In this document: positions 33,645 through 41,491 of the stretch, in pieces
How positions within the stretch are numbered: the first letter of the stretch is position 1
Layout of the letters: every line of letters starts with the position of its first letter
Origin: BOKZ01 sp040900165
Lineage (GTDB): Bacteria > Patescibacteriota > UBA1384 > 2-12-FULL-50-11
Length of the DNA stretch: 44,023 bases
Assembly (NCBI GenBank): GCA_040900165.1
Contig: JBBDZM010000003.1
Span: forward strand, 1-44,023
Reading direction: 5' to 3'
The notes under the pieces: model-generated
Told to the model about the DNA's origin: nothing
The model's input: only the letters and a program-made list of their open reading frames with translations
The model's database searches: none
Program-made: the position numbers and the translations under genes

Positions 33645-33647
33645 AAA

Positions 33648-34298
33648 ATGGGACAAAAGATTAACCCAATCAGCAACCGGATCTCCATCAACCCAAATTG
33701 GCAGAGTAAGTGGTTTGCCCGAGGAAACTACAAGAAATACTTAGTAGACGATTTTAAGATCCGCGACTTTATTAAAGAAAAACTCGCCAATGCGGGCCTG
33801 CGCCGAGTGGAGATTATCCGTTCCCGTGACCGATTAACTATCCAAGTGGTTACCAGCAAGCCTGGTTTGGTTATTGGCCGCGGTGGACAGGGGATTAACA
33901 CTCTCAAAGACGAAGTTCAATCCAAATTTTATCCCGCCAAACAACCAATTGTCCGACTGGATATTGTCGAAGATCGCCAGCCAGACCTTTCAGCAACGCT
34001 AGTTGGCCAGAATATTGGTAATCAGATTGAACGACGGATCCCTTACCGACGAGCCTGTAAACAAGCGATTGAGCGATCAATGGCTAGCGGCGCCAAAGGG
34101 ATAAAAATAATTGTTTCTGGTCGTCTTAATGGAGCAGAAATTGCCCGAACAGAGAAATTCCAGGACGGCTCAATCCCCCTGTCGCGTTTTGAATTTGATA
34201 TCGACTACGATATCTACCATGCCCAAACAACCTACGGGGTAACTGGCGTTAAAGTTTGGCTCAACCGTGGCAAGTTCGAGGACAAGGAAGAGGCCTAA
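33648..34298 (+). CDS. rpsC: Ribosomal protein S3
   Basis: A 216-aa 30S protein at the mRNA entry. It starts MGQKINPISNRISINPNWQS, has a KH domain with GLVIGRGGQGINTLKDEV, and the C-terminal signature GAKGIKIIVSGRLNGAEIAR. AAGGAG precedes the ATG at good distance. Confidence 0.97.
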   Translation: MGQKINPISNRISINPNWQSKWFARGNYKKYLVDDFKIRDFIKEKLANAGLRRVEIIRSRDRLTIQVVTSKPGLVIGRGGQGINTLKDEVQSKFYPAKQPIVRLDIVEDRQPDLSATLVGQNIGNQIERRIPYRRACKQAIERSMASGAKGIKIIVSGRLNGAEIARTEKFQDGSIPLSRFEFDIDYDIYHAQTTYGVTGVKVWLNRGKFEDKEEA

Positions 34299-34715
34299 AT
34301 GTTGTTACCGCGAAAACTTAAGCACCGGAAGTCGTTTAAGGGCAGCTACGCTGGCCCGGCAACTCGGGGAACAAATATTGATTTCGGTGACTATGGCCTT
34401 AAAGCCCTCGACCGAGCTTGGTTGAGTTCACGACAGATCGAGGCCTCCCGCCGGGCAATGACTCGTTATATTAAGCGCGGCGGAAAAATCTGGATCAGGG
34501 TGTTTCCTCATAAACCAGTTACCTCTAAACCATTGGAAGTTGGCATGGGCGGTGGAAAAGGTGCTCTTAGTCATTTTGTAGCCGTTATTAAACCCGGAAC
34601 GATTGTTTTTGAAATGTCTGGGGTTGACGAAGAAACGGCCAGAGAAGCAATGCGTCTAGCCGCCAACAAGTTGCCGGTAAAAACTAAATTTATCCGTGGG
34701 GAGGATCGACGATGA
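34299..34715 (+). CDS. rplP: Ribosomal protein L16
   Basis: A 138-aa 50S protein near the A-site tRNA. It begins MLLPRKLKHRKSFKGSYAG and has RRAMTRYIKRGGKIWIRVFP and VGMGGGKGALSHFVAVIKPG. It starts directly after the rpsC stop and overlaps rpmC by ATGA. Confidence 0.97.
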   Translation: MLLPRKLKHRKSFKGSYAGPATRGTNIDFGDYGLKALDRAWLSSRQIEASRRAMTRYIKRGGKIWIRVFPHKPVTSKPLEVGMGGGKGALSHFVAVIKPGTIVFEMSGVDEETAREAMRLAANKLPVKTKFIRGEDRR

Positions 34716-34942
34716 AGATACGGGAGCAACTAGCACAGCTACGCCGCTTAACAGATAAGCAGTTATCTGATAAAATCGTTGAGAACCAAAAAAAGCTGGT
34801 TATTAAAAGGCAAGAAAAATTACTCGGCAAAGTTAAAAATACCGCCGAGCTTAACTCTTTGCGAAAAATGACCGCTAGAATGAAAACAATTCTGGACGAA
34901 AAGGTTAGCGCCCAGCTGGTAAAAGATGATTCAAATGGATAA
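34712..34942 (+). CDS. rpmC: Ribosomal protein L29
   Basis: A 76-aa two-helix 50S protein at the tunnel exit (MKIREQLAQLRRLTDKQLSD ... LRKMTARMKTILDEK). The spacing of the conserved LR and K residues fits L29. GGAGG precedes ATG 34712. The end overlaps the start of rpsQ. Confidence 0.92.
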   Translation: MKIREQLAQLRRLTDKQLSDKIVENQKKLVIKRQEKLLGKVKNTAELNSLRKMTARMKTILDEKVSAQLVKDDSNG

Positions 34943-35198
34943 ATCCCAAATTAAAAAAACCCAAATTGGCACCGTTATCTCCGATAAAATGACTAATACC
35001 GCTGTTATTGAGGTGGAGGTTTGGAAAATACACCGAGTAATTAAAAAGCGTTATAAACGTCACAATCGTTTTATGGCCGAAAACCCGGATAATGCCTTCA
35101 AAACCGGTGATATTGTTAAAATTGTTGAGAGTCGGCCGTTAAGTAAAAACAAGCGCTGGACAATTGTTGGCAAGGCCAAAAAAGAGGAGCTGGCATGA
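34935..35198 (+). CDS. rpsQ: Ribosomal protein S17
   Basis: An 87-aa OB-fold 30S protein with GTVISDKMTNTAVIEVEVWK, HNRFMAENPDNAFKTGDIVKIVESRPLSKNKRW-type signature. Two ATGs are possible, 34926 and 34935; the latter gives MDKSQIKKTQIG and overlaps the rpmC stop codon by eight bases. The call of the start is uncertain. Confidence 0.95.
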   Translation: MDKSQIKKTQIGTVISDKMTNTAVIEVEVWKIHRVIKKRYKRHNRFMAENPDNAFKTGDIVKIVESRPLSKNKRWTIVGKAKKEELA

Positions 35199-35563
35199 TC
35201 CAACTAATGTCTCGGGTTAAGGTGGCCGACAACTCCGGCGCCAAATGGTTAGGAGTAATTAAAGTTATTCAACAGGGTACTCACGATGCTGCCCAACTTG
35301 GCGACGTCGTTGTTGCGTCTGTAAAATCAGCCATACCCCGCGGTAACGTTAAGGCAAAAGAAGTGGTTAAGGCGCTAATTGTCCGACAAACTAAACCTTA
35401 TCGGCGTAAAGACGGCTCAACCATCCGCTTCGACGATAACGCCGTGGTAATTATTAACGACGACGGCACTCCCCGCGGAACCCGGATTTTTGGACCAATT
35501 GCCCGAGAAATTCGCGACCGAGGATACTCAAAGATTGTCTCTCTGGCACCGGAGGTTTTATGA
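35195..35563 (+). CDS. rplN: Ribosomal protein L14
   Basis: A 122-aa 50S protein at the subunit interface. It begins MIQLMSRVKVADNSGAKWLG and has the signature near residues 60-75 (KAKEVVKALIVRQTKPYRR) and GTRIFGPIAREIRDRGYSKIVSLAPEVL at the end. It overlaps rpsQ and rplX by ATGA. Confidence 0.97.
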   Translation: MIQLMSRVKVADNSGAKWLGVIKVIQQGTHDAAQLGDVVVASVKSAIPRGNVKAKEVVKALIVRQTKPYRRKDGSTIRFDDNAVVIINDDGTPRGTRIFGPIAREIRDRGYSKIVSLAPEVL

Positions 35564-35922
35564 GCAAGAGACAGGCTACTAGCATTAAGTATCAAAAATC
35601 GAAGATTCTCAAGGGCGACAAAGTGTTGGTTATTGCTGGCAAAGACCGCCATAAAACAGGCACGGTTGAAAGGGTAATCCCCAAAAATAACCGCGTTGTA
35701 GTGACCGGAATTAATATCGTCAAAAAACACTTAAAACGCTCAACTAATAACCCCCAGGGCGGAATTATCGACAAAACCTTATCGATTGATATCTCAAACG
35801 TCATGATTATCGATGCCAAATCTGGTAAGCCGTCACGGGTTGGCTACAGCAATATGGCCGGCTCACAGAAACAACGGATCGCCAAGCGTAGCGGCGAGGC
35901 AATCAAGAAGGAGAGTAAATAA
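35560..35922 (+). CDS. rplX: Ribosomal protein L24
   Basis: A 120-aa assembly-initiating 50S protein. The KOW motif reads LKGDKVLVIAGKDRHKTGTV and is followed by NRVVVTGINIVKKHLK and GGIIDKTLSIDISNVMI. A basic tail ends GEAIKKESK. The stop overlaps the rplE start. Confidence 0.96.
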   Translation: MSKRQATSIKYQKSKILKGDKVLVIAGKDRHKTGTVERVIPKNNRVVVTGINIVKKHLKRSTNNPQGGIIDKTLSIDISNVMIIDAKSGKPSRVGYSNMAGSQKQRIAKRSGEAIKKESK

Positions 35923-36467
35923 TGTCATTGATAAACGTTAAAGAGGCCTACGGGGCTAAATTAAACGACCTTAAAACTGGTTTGGGAATAGCCAATCCGA
36001 TGGCTTTACCAAAAATCAGCAAGGTCTCAATCAACGTTGGCTTGGGGCAACATCGCCAGGATAAAGATATGGTTAAATACATCGCCGATTCGTTACGGTC
36101 CATCGCCGGCCAAGCAGCTGTTCCAACTACCGCCAAAAAGGCAATTGCCGGTTTCAAGATCCGCCAAGGTGATGTCGTTGGCTACCGCGTTACTTTGCGC
36201 GGCCAAAAAATGACCGATTTTATTAATCGCTTGCTCAATATATCTTTGCCAAGAATTCGTGAGTTCAAAGGTATCGACGTTAAGAAACTCGATAAGCAGG
36301 GCAACCTGACCATCGGTCTGCGCGATCAAATTCCATTTGCCGAGCTCGGTAATGATGCCATCGATAAACAGTTTGGCTTAACTATTACCTTTACGATTAA
36401 AAATTCCGATCAAAACAAGAGTGCGGTCCTACTCAAGACGCTTGGCTTTCCGATGAAAACCGAGTAA
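35922..36467 (+). CDS. rplE: Ribosomal protein L5
   Basis: A 181-aa 50S protein contacting 5S rRNA and P-site tRNA. Motifs: PKISKVSINVGLGQ, KKAIAGFKIRQGDVVGYRVT and the C-terminal GLTITFTIKNSDQNKSAVLLKTLGFPMK. GGAG lies before the ATG. Confidence 0.97.
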   Translation: MSLINVKEAYGAKLNDLKTGLGIANPMALPKISKVSINVGLGQHRQDKDMVKYIADSLRSIAGQAAVPTTAKKAIAGFKIRQGDVVGYRVTLRGQKMTDFINRLLNISLPRIREFKGIDVKKLDKQGNLTIGLRDQIPFAELGNDAIDKQFGLTITFTIKNSDQNKSAVLLKTLGFPMKTE

Positions 36468-36483
36468 AATTTAATCTGTTACG

Positions 36484-36663
36484 ATGGCAAGCAAACGATA
36501 CATGACCGGCAAAAAACCAAAGTTCTCAACTCGCGAGGTGAATCGCTGTGCCCTCTGTGGCCGTAGCCGAGGATACCTGCGCAAATTTGGAGTTTGCCGA
36601 ATCTGTTTTCGTGAGCGCGCCTCTAAGGGCGAGATCCCCGGTATTAGAAAGGCGTCTTGGTAA
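36484..36663 (+). CDS. rpsN: Ribosomal protein S14, zinc-binding short type
   Basis: A 59-aa protein encoded from ATG 36484 to TAA 36663. It starts MASKRYMTGKKPKFSTREVN and has four Cys in CALC-x12-CRIC (residues 22, 25, 38, 41), the zinc ribbon of type Z S14, ending IPGIRKASW as usual. It lies between rplE and rpsH, its normal place, and overlaps rpsH by TAATG. Confidence 0.96.
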   Translation: MASKRYMTGKKPKFSTREVNRCALCGRSRGYLRKFGVCRICFRERASKGEIPGIRKASW

Positions 36664-37034
36664 TGTACAACGATACCGTCTCGGACTTTTTAACGAGAAT
36701 CCGCAATGCTTTTATGGCTCAAAAAAAAGTCGCCCGGGTTCGCCATAGTAAGATGGTCGAAGACATTGCCAATATCCTAAAAAAAGAAGGATTCATTAGC
36801 TCATTTACTAAAGATGGCTACAACTTAGACGTTGAGCTTGATCTTAACGTGCCGCTAAACCATATTAAACGTCTGAGCAAGCCCGGTATCCGCCGGTATG
36901 TTAAGTACAGTGCAATTCCTCGCCCGCGCAGTGGCTTTGGAATGGTTATTATCTCCACCCCTAAAGGTGTGCTGACTGGCCACCAAGCCAAAAAACAAAA
37001 AGTCGGTGGCGAACTAATTTGTGAGCTCTGGTAA
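36663..37034 (+). CDS. rpsH: Ribosomal protein S8
   Basis: A 123-aa 30S protein that binds the central domain of 16S rRNA and in E. coli regulates the spc operon. It starts MYNDTVSDFLTRIRNAFMAQ, and the C-terminal signature reads GFGMVIISTPKGVLTGHQAKKQKVGGELICELW. ATG 36663 overlaps the rpsN stop; a TTG two codons upstream is less likely. Confidence 0.96.
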   Translation: MYNDTVSDFLTRIRNAFMAQKKVARVRHSKMVEDIANILKKEGFISSFTKDGYNLDVELDLNVPLNHIKRLSKPGIRRYVKYSAIPRPRSGFGMVIISTPKGVLTGHQAKKQKVGGELICELW

Positions 37035-37114
37035 TGTCGCGCATCAACGTCAGCAATAAATACATTTTGGCCGACATTGTCCGCGACAGCGTCAACAGTA
37101 AGGAGAGGGTATAA
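37034..37114 (+). CDS. Possible 26-aa micro-ORF between rpsH and rplF
   Basis: ATG 37034 overlaps the rpsH stop (TAATG), the same coupling used by true genes here, and the frame runs 26 codons to TAA 37112-37114, 2 nt before the rplF ATG. The peptide starts MSRINVSNKYILADIVRDSV and is charged. The rplF ribosome site (AAGGAG at 37100-37105) lies inside it. It may couple rpsH and rplF translation rather than make a functional peptide. Confidence 0.4.
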   Translation: MSRINVSNKYILADIVRDSVNSKERV

Positions 37115-37116
37115 GA

Positions 37117-37662
37117 ATGTCGCGGATTGGAATTCGCCCAGTTGAGGTTGCAAACGGTGTTCAGATTGAGATTAAGCATACCGAGGCAATTGTCCGTGGT
37201 GCCAACGGTGAACAAACCGTTCAGATTCCCCGCGGGATTAAGGTTGCTCAGAAAGACAATACTCTGGTTGTTGAAAGAACCGGTAATTCAAAAACTCACC
37301 GCGCTCTTCACGGCACCGTCCGCGCCTTACTTAACAACGCGGTCGTTGGCGTATCGAGCAATTTTGAGAAAAAGCTGGAGTTAATCGGGATCGGATATCG
37401 AGCCAGCATTGAAGGCACTACCCTAACTCTTTTAGTTGGTTTCACCCACCCGGTTAAGATGGAGCTGCCTACGGGTGTCAAAGCAAGAGTTGAGAAGAAC
37501 GTTATTACGGTAACTGGCCCGGACAAACAGGTGGTGGGGCAGTTCTGTGCCAACGTTCGCGCTGTTCGCAAACCCGAGCCATACAAGGGCAAAGGAATCC
37601 GCTATCAAGGCGAACATGTCCGAATGAAACAAGGAAAAGCGATGAAAGCCGGGGCGGCTTAA
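37117..37662 (+). CDS. rplF: Ribosomal protein L6
   Basis: A 181-aa 50S protein near the factor-binding site. It begins MSRIGIRPVEVANGVQIEIK and ends with the signature PEPYKGKGIRYQGEHVRMKQGK. Two repeated alpha/beta domains are evident. Followed by rplR after 1 nt. Confidence 0.97.
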   Translation: MSRIGIRPVEVANGVQIEIKHTEAIVRGANGEQTVQIPRGIKVAQKDNTLVVERTGNSKTHRALHGTVRALLNNAVVGVSSNFEKKLELIGIGYRASIEGTTLTLLVGFTHPVKMELPTGVKARVEKNVITVTGPDKQVVGQFCANVRAVRKPEPYKGKGIRYQGEHVRMKQGKAMKAGAA

Positions 37663-37663
37663 G

Positions 37664-37987
37664 ATGTCACGACAACGAATTCACGCAAAATTACGTAAAG
37701 TTGTATCGGGTACGGCTGTCCGGCCACGACTGGCAGTTTATCGCAGTTTGAACAATCTCTCTGCCCAGTTAATCGACGATACTACCGGTAAGACTCTAGC
37801 GGCGGCCAACTCTCTTAAAGATCGAGCCTCCCTAATAAAAAAGGCCGAAAAAGTCGGTAAGGAAATAGCTGATAAAGCCAAAGGACTAAAAATTAAATCG
37901 GCCGTTTACGATCGAGGTGGGTTTGCCTATAAGGGGGCAGTCAAGCTATTATGTGAAGCCGCTCGAGAAGGCGGATTAACTATTTAA
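37664..37987 (+). CDS. rplR: Ribosomal protein L18
   Basis: A 107-aa 5S rRNA-binding protein. Motifs: RIHAKLRKVVSGTAVRPRLAVYRS, AQLIDDTTGKTLAAANS and the C-terminal YDRGGFAYKGAVKLLCEAAREGGL. Normal length and place. Confidence 0.97.
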   Translation: MSRQRIHAKLRKVVSGTAVRPRLAVYRSLNNLSAQLIDDTTGKTLAAANSLKDRASLIKKAEKVGKEIADKAKGLKIKSAVYDRGGFAYKGAVKLLCEAAREGGLTI

Positions 37988-37988
37988 G

Positions 37989-38486
37989 ATGAAAAATACT
38001 GATACCAATACGACAGAAACAATTGTTGATAACCGTCCAGAGATTGAGGATCGGGTTGTGGCGATCGACCGGATTTCTCGAACCGTCAAAGGTGGCCGGC
38101 GGATTCGTTTCCGAGCGCTGGTAGTTATCGGTAACCGGGCCGGACGGGTTGGCGTTGGTGTTGCCAAATCAACTGACGTTCAGGGAGCAATTGCCAAAGC
38201 TAAAGCCAAAGCCCAAAAGACGATGATCGATGTCGCAATCGTTAAAGACAGCATCGCCCACGAGATTACCTATACCTATGGGACAACTAAGGTCCTCTTA
38301 AAGCCCGCTCCCGCTGGACACTCAATTATTGCCGGTGGACCGGTTCGCGCTGTTGTTGAGCTCTCGGGAATAAAAAACATTGTCAGCAAATCAATTGGTA
38401 GCAGCAATACCGTCAACAGTGCGATGGCTACCTATCATGCCCTGTCTAATCTCGAAGCCAAACCGGTTCACCGAGGAGTTAGATAA
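37989..38486 (+). CDS. rpsE: Ribosomal protein S5
   Basis: A 165-aa 30S protein at the mRNA entry and accuracy centre. The double-stranded RNA-binding motif reads DRISRTVKGGRRIRFRALVV with GNRAGRVGVGVAKSTDV, and the C-terminal half has GSSNTVNSAMATYHALSNL. The stop overlaps rplO; rpmD, normally between the two, is missing. Confidence 0.97.
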   Translation: MKNTDTNTTETIVDNRPEIEDRVVAIDRISRTVKGGRRIRFRALVVIGNRAGRVGVGVAKSTDVQGAIAKAKAKAQKTMIDVAIVKDSIAHEITYTYGTTKVLLKPAPAGHSIIAGGPVRAVVELSGIKNIVSKSIGSSNTVNSAMATYHALSNLEAKPVHRGVR

Positions 38487-38908
38487 TGAGTATTACTAAC
38501 CTTTTTAAAGATACCCAACATAAGCGCGCCAAACGACGGGGTCGTGGTCCTGGCAGCACGCTCGGCAAAACCGCTGGTCGTGGCACTAAAGGGCAGAAGG
38601 CCCGTTCGGGAAGTGGCCGGAAAGTTAAGGCCTGGTTCGAAGGTGGCCAAACTCCAATCCATCGCCGGATGGCTAAACTGCGTGGTTTCAACCGCGTGGT
38701 AGTCCCAACAGTCGAGGTATCGACATCGGTGATTAACCACTTCTATAGCGATGGTGAAGTCGTCTCTCCAACAACCCTCTTTGATAAAGGAATAATCCGC
38801 CGCTCTAAAACTACCAACCCAATTAAAGTTATTACTGGTGCCGCTCTTAAACCGAAAGTTACCTTTGAAGGCGTCGGCCTAACCAAAAGACTCCAAAGCA
38901 AGTTATGA
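38486..38908 (+). CDS. rplO: Ribosomal protein L15
   Basis: A 140-aa 50S protein. The glycine/basic N-terminus has RRGRGPGSTLGKTAGRGTKG and QKARSGSGRKVKAWFEGGQTP; the C-terminal part has LTKRLQSKL where the usual ending signature is. It starts inside the rpsE stop (TAATG) and overlaps secY by ATGA. Confidence 0.96.
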   Translation: MSITNLFKDTQHKRAKRRGRGPGSTLGKTAGRGTKGQKARSGSGRKVKAWFEGGQTPIHRRMAKLRGFNRVVVPTVEVSTSVINHFYSDGEVVSPTTLFDKGIIRRSKTTNPIKVITGAALKPKVTFEGVGLTKRLQSKL

Positions 38909-40176
38909 AGGATACATTGCTCCAGCTTTGGCGAAGCAAGGACCTGCGAGCAAAAATCCTCTTCACTCTCGGAATATTGGTACTTGTAAGGTTTATTGCT
39001 CACGTACCGCTTCCTGAGATCGACCGAACGCAGCTTGCCAATTTTCTCGCTCAATCGGAAAACCAAGTCTTTGGATTTTTAAGTCTTTTTACCGGCGGAT
39101 CACTAACAAGGTTATCAATTGACCTTCTCGGCGTTGGCCCGTATATCACCGCCTCAATTATTGTACAGCTTCTCACTAAAGCGATTCCCGCATGGGACGA
39201 GATCAGCAAAGAGGGAAATATTGGCCGGGAAAAACTTAATCAATACACTCGTTACCTAACGGTTCCGCTAGCATTAATCCAGGGCTACGCCATGATTGTT
39301 TTACTAAAAAGCCAAAATGTTTTAACGCTTGTTACCACCGATGACGTCATCAAGATACTAGTAACGGTGACAGCCGTTAGTATATTAGTAATGTGGCTGG
39401 GTGAGCTGATCTCCGAAAAGGGCATCGGCAACGGTATTTCGCTGATTATTGCTCTGGGGATTGTTGCGGGCCTACCCCAACAGTTGGCCAATACCGCCAG
39501 CGTTGTGGAGTCCGGCAACATTATCCCGGTTGTGATATTCATTGCCTTAGCCCTGTTGGTAATTGCCGTAATTATCTTAGTCACGGAAGCCGAACGGAAA
39601 ATACCGATTACCCACACCCGGCGGGCAATGGGGGCGGGAACGGCAGTTGATAGCTACTTGCCTTTGCGCTTGAACAGCGCCGGGGTTATTCCGATTATTT
39701 TTGCCTTGAGCTTTCTAACGTTCCCCCAGGTAATTGCCCGGTTTCTCGAAACTGCTCAGTCGCAGACAATTATCAATATTGCGAACGCCATTACCAGCTT
39801 TACCACCAATAATCTCTACTATGGTTTTTCCTACTTCTTACTGGTCTTTGCCTTTACGTTTTTCTATACCTATATCGTCTTTCAGCCCGATCAAGTCTCA
39901 GAAAATCTTCAAAAACAAGGAAGCTTTATTCCAGGCGTCCGACCGGGGCGAGAAACTGTCAGCTTCTTAAGATTTACTATTAGCCGGATAACTCTAATTG
40001 GTGCCACCTTTTTGGGATTGATTGCCGTATTGCCGATTATTCTTGAAAACACCTTCCAGCTCCAAACGCTAGTAATCGGCGGTACGAGCATCTTAATTGT
40101 CGTCTCGGTTGTTATCGAAACTAGTCGGCAAGTCGGTAGCCAGTTGCTGATGCGCAAATATGAAACTGCCGGTTGA
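38905..40176 (+). CDS. secY: Protein translocase subunit SecY
   Basis: The 423-aa channel of the Sec translocon with ten membrane helices. Signatures are RFIAHVPLPEID in the first helix, GGSLTRLSIDLLGVGPYITASI, KLNQYTRYLTV and GIGNGISLII in the middle, and RKIPITHTRRA in the cytoplasmic loop that binds SecA or the ribosome, then FIPGVRPGRET. Translationally coupled to rplO. It is needed for export of the signal-peptide proteins in this window. Confidence 0.98.
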   Translation: MKDTLLQLWRSKDLRAKILFTLGILVLVRFIAHVPLPEIDRTQLANFLAQSENQVFGFLSLFTGGSLTRLSIDLLGVGPYITASIIVQLLTKAIPAWDEISKEGNIGREKLNQYTRYLTVPLALIQGYAMIVLLKSQNVLTLVTTDDVIKILVTVTAVSILVMWLGELISEKGIGNGISLIIALGIVAGLPQQLANTASVVESGNIIPVVIFIALALLVIAVIILVTEAERKIPITHTRRAMGAGTAVDSYLPLRLNSAGVIPIIFALSFLTFPQVIARFLETAQSQTIINIANAITSFTTNNLYYGFSYFLLVFAFTFFYTYIVFQPDQVSENLQKQGSFIPGVRPGRETVSFLRFTISRITLIGATFLGLIAVLPIILENTFQLQTLVIGGTSILIVVSVVIETSRQVGSQLLMRKYETAG

Positions 40177-40209
40177 TGATTGCCGGCAAAGTCACTAAAT
40201 TTAGAGTAT

Positions 40210-40908
40210 ATGACTGCTCCGATCAACATCCCGCTTAATATTGCTGTTGGGGTGATTGTAGTTTTTGGCTTTTTAACTGGCTCAACGCTCTATTTCTATA
40301 ATCAGTCGCGCCCGACTAGCGAACAACAGCAACAAAACTCCCAACAGTTTTCTGGTGAAATCCCCGGGGCCAAAAATACTACCCAGCCAGATAAGGTAGA
40401 CAAACTAACTAAACCGGCCGATCCGAAGGGTCGAGTCACTTATCCGGCCAACGTTTACACAGTAGGCAGGGGCGAAACGCTCTTTGGAATCGGCGTCAAA
40501 GTTGGTATTGATTGGCAATTGATTGTTATGGCCAATGGTCTGGAGAATGAGAACGTTGTTCAAACTGGCAAGCAGTTGGTTATCCCCAAACTCAGCACGG
40601 AAACTGATTATTACCGAGTTCACTTTACGCTTAGCGATGAGTTGGCATCCGAAAAAAATCGCGAGCTGCGCGATCAGGCCCAAAGCGATTTCTACGATCC
40701 AATCAAAGTCGCCCAGTTATTCGGCCAACCATACTTTGGTATAGCCGAGACCGACGGATTTACCCTATTAGAGCAAGATACCAGCCAAGGAACCGCCTTA
40801 GTTCAGGCCAAATCCGCCGATCAAACCAACGTTGTCGGTTTGTTTCAGCCCAAGCAAAAGGGCGATCGAGGGTTTTGGGCGATTCTCTATATTGAGAGCC
40901 ATGAATAA
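40210..40908 (+). CDS. Membrane-anchored LysM-domain protein
   Basis: A 232-aa protein starting MTAPINIPLNIAVGVIVVFG, a signal anchor helix at about 8-28, then a Gln/Thr/Lys-rich linker and one LysM domain at about residues 82-127 (YTVGRGETLFGIGVKVGIDWQLIVMANGL...GKQLVIPKL), which should bind peptidoglycan. The C-terminal 100 residues are an alpha/beta region of unknown family (FYDPIKVAQLFGQPYFG, FWAILYIESHE). It overlaps adk by 8 bases and follows secY by 33, so it is in the secY-adk-map operon. A TTG 10 codons upstream could also start it. Confidence 0.88.
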   Translation: MTAPINIPLNIAVGVIVVFGFLTGSTLYFYNQSRPTSEQQQQNSQQFSGEIPGAKNTTQPDKVDKLTKPADPKGRVTYPANVYTVGRGETLFGIGVKVGIDWQLIVMANGLENENVVQTGKQLVIPKLSTETDYYRVHFTLSDELASEKNRELRDQAQSDFYDPIKVAQLFGQPYFGIAETDGFTLLEQDTSQGTALVQAKSADQTNVVGLFQPKQKGDRGFWAILYIESHE

Positions 40909-41491
40909 AACGCCGGTTTATTTGGTTTTTGGTTCCCAGGGATCTGGTAAAAGTACCCAGGCCGAATATTTGGCCGATTACCTAAAATTACCGTTCTTTG
41001 ATTCTGGCAAAGAGCTTCGGGCGACCGTCGATAGCCAAGGCGCCAATTGGCAGGAAATTCAGAAAATCATGCGCAGCGGTACGTTAGTTCCTAACAGCTA
41101 TCTGCGAACAATGTTTGATAGCTTTTTGAACGATCACGATACTTCCAAGGGGTTAGTAATTGATGGTTTCCCCCGAACAATGACCCAAGCGGAGCTCTTA
41201 AAAGAGCTTTCGGCCGAAAATAACTGGCAAATAATCTCATTTTTTGTCGAAATTTCTGATACGACTGCCAAAAATCGCCTAGCTGGCCGTCAGGTTGTTA
41301 TTAATGGTCAGAAAACAGTTAGAGAAGACGATCAGCCAGCAATTGTCGAAACCCGGCTCAAGCTATTTAAGCGGGAGACAATGCCGGTAATTTATTGGTT
41401 AAAATCCAACTTTACTGTTTTCATTATTGACGGCGAACCATCACGTCAGGAAGTTTTTACCAATATTAAGAAGGTGATCGATGGAAAATAA
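40901..41491 (+). CDS. adk: Adenylate kinase, short-lid form
   Basis: A 196-aa nucleoside monophosphate kinase, converting AMP and ATP to two ADP. The P-loop reads GSQGSGKST (residues 11-19), followed by the NMP-binding region with SGKELR and SGTLVPNSY, DGFPRT at about residue 90, and a short lid NRLAGRQ...REDDQPAIVETRL. There are no zinc Cys residues and the lid is far smaller than in long adenylate kinases. Located between secY and map as is common. ATG 40901 is inside the end of the LysM gene. A UMP/CMP-type specificity cannot be excluded. Confidence 0.88.
   Translation: MNKTPVYLVFGSQGSGKSTQAEYLADYLKLPFFDSGKELRATVDSQGANWQEIQKIMRSGTLVPNSYLRTMFDSFLNDHDTSKGLVIDGFPRTMTQAELLKELSAENNWQIISFFVEISDTTAKNRLAGRQVVINGQKTVREDDQPAIVETRLKLFKRETMPVIYWLKSNFTVFIIDGEPSRQEVFTNIKKVIDGK

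Noticed and set aside
40180..40212. Leaderless promoter TTGCCG/TAGAGT before the LysM gene
   Set aside because: The -10-like box almost touches the ATG, leaving no room for a transcription start.
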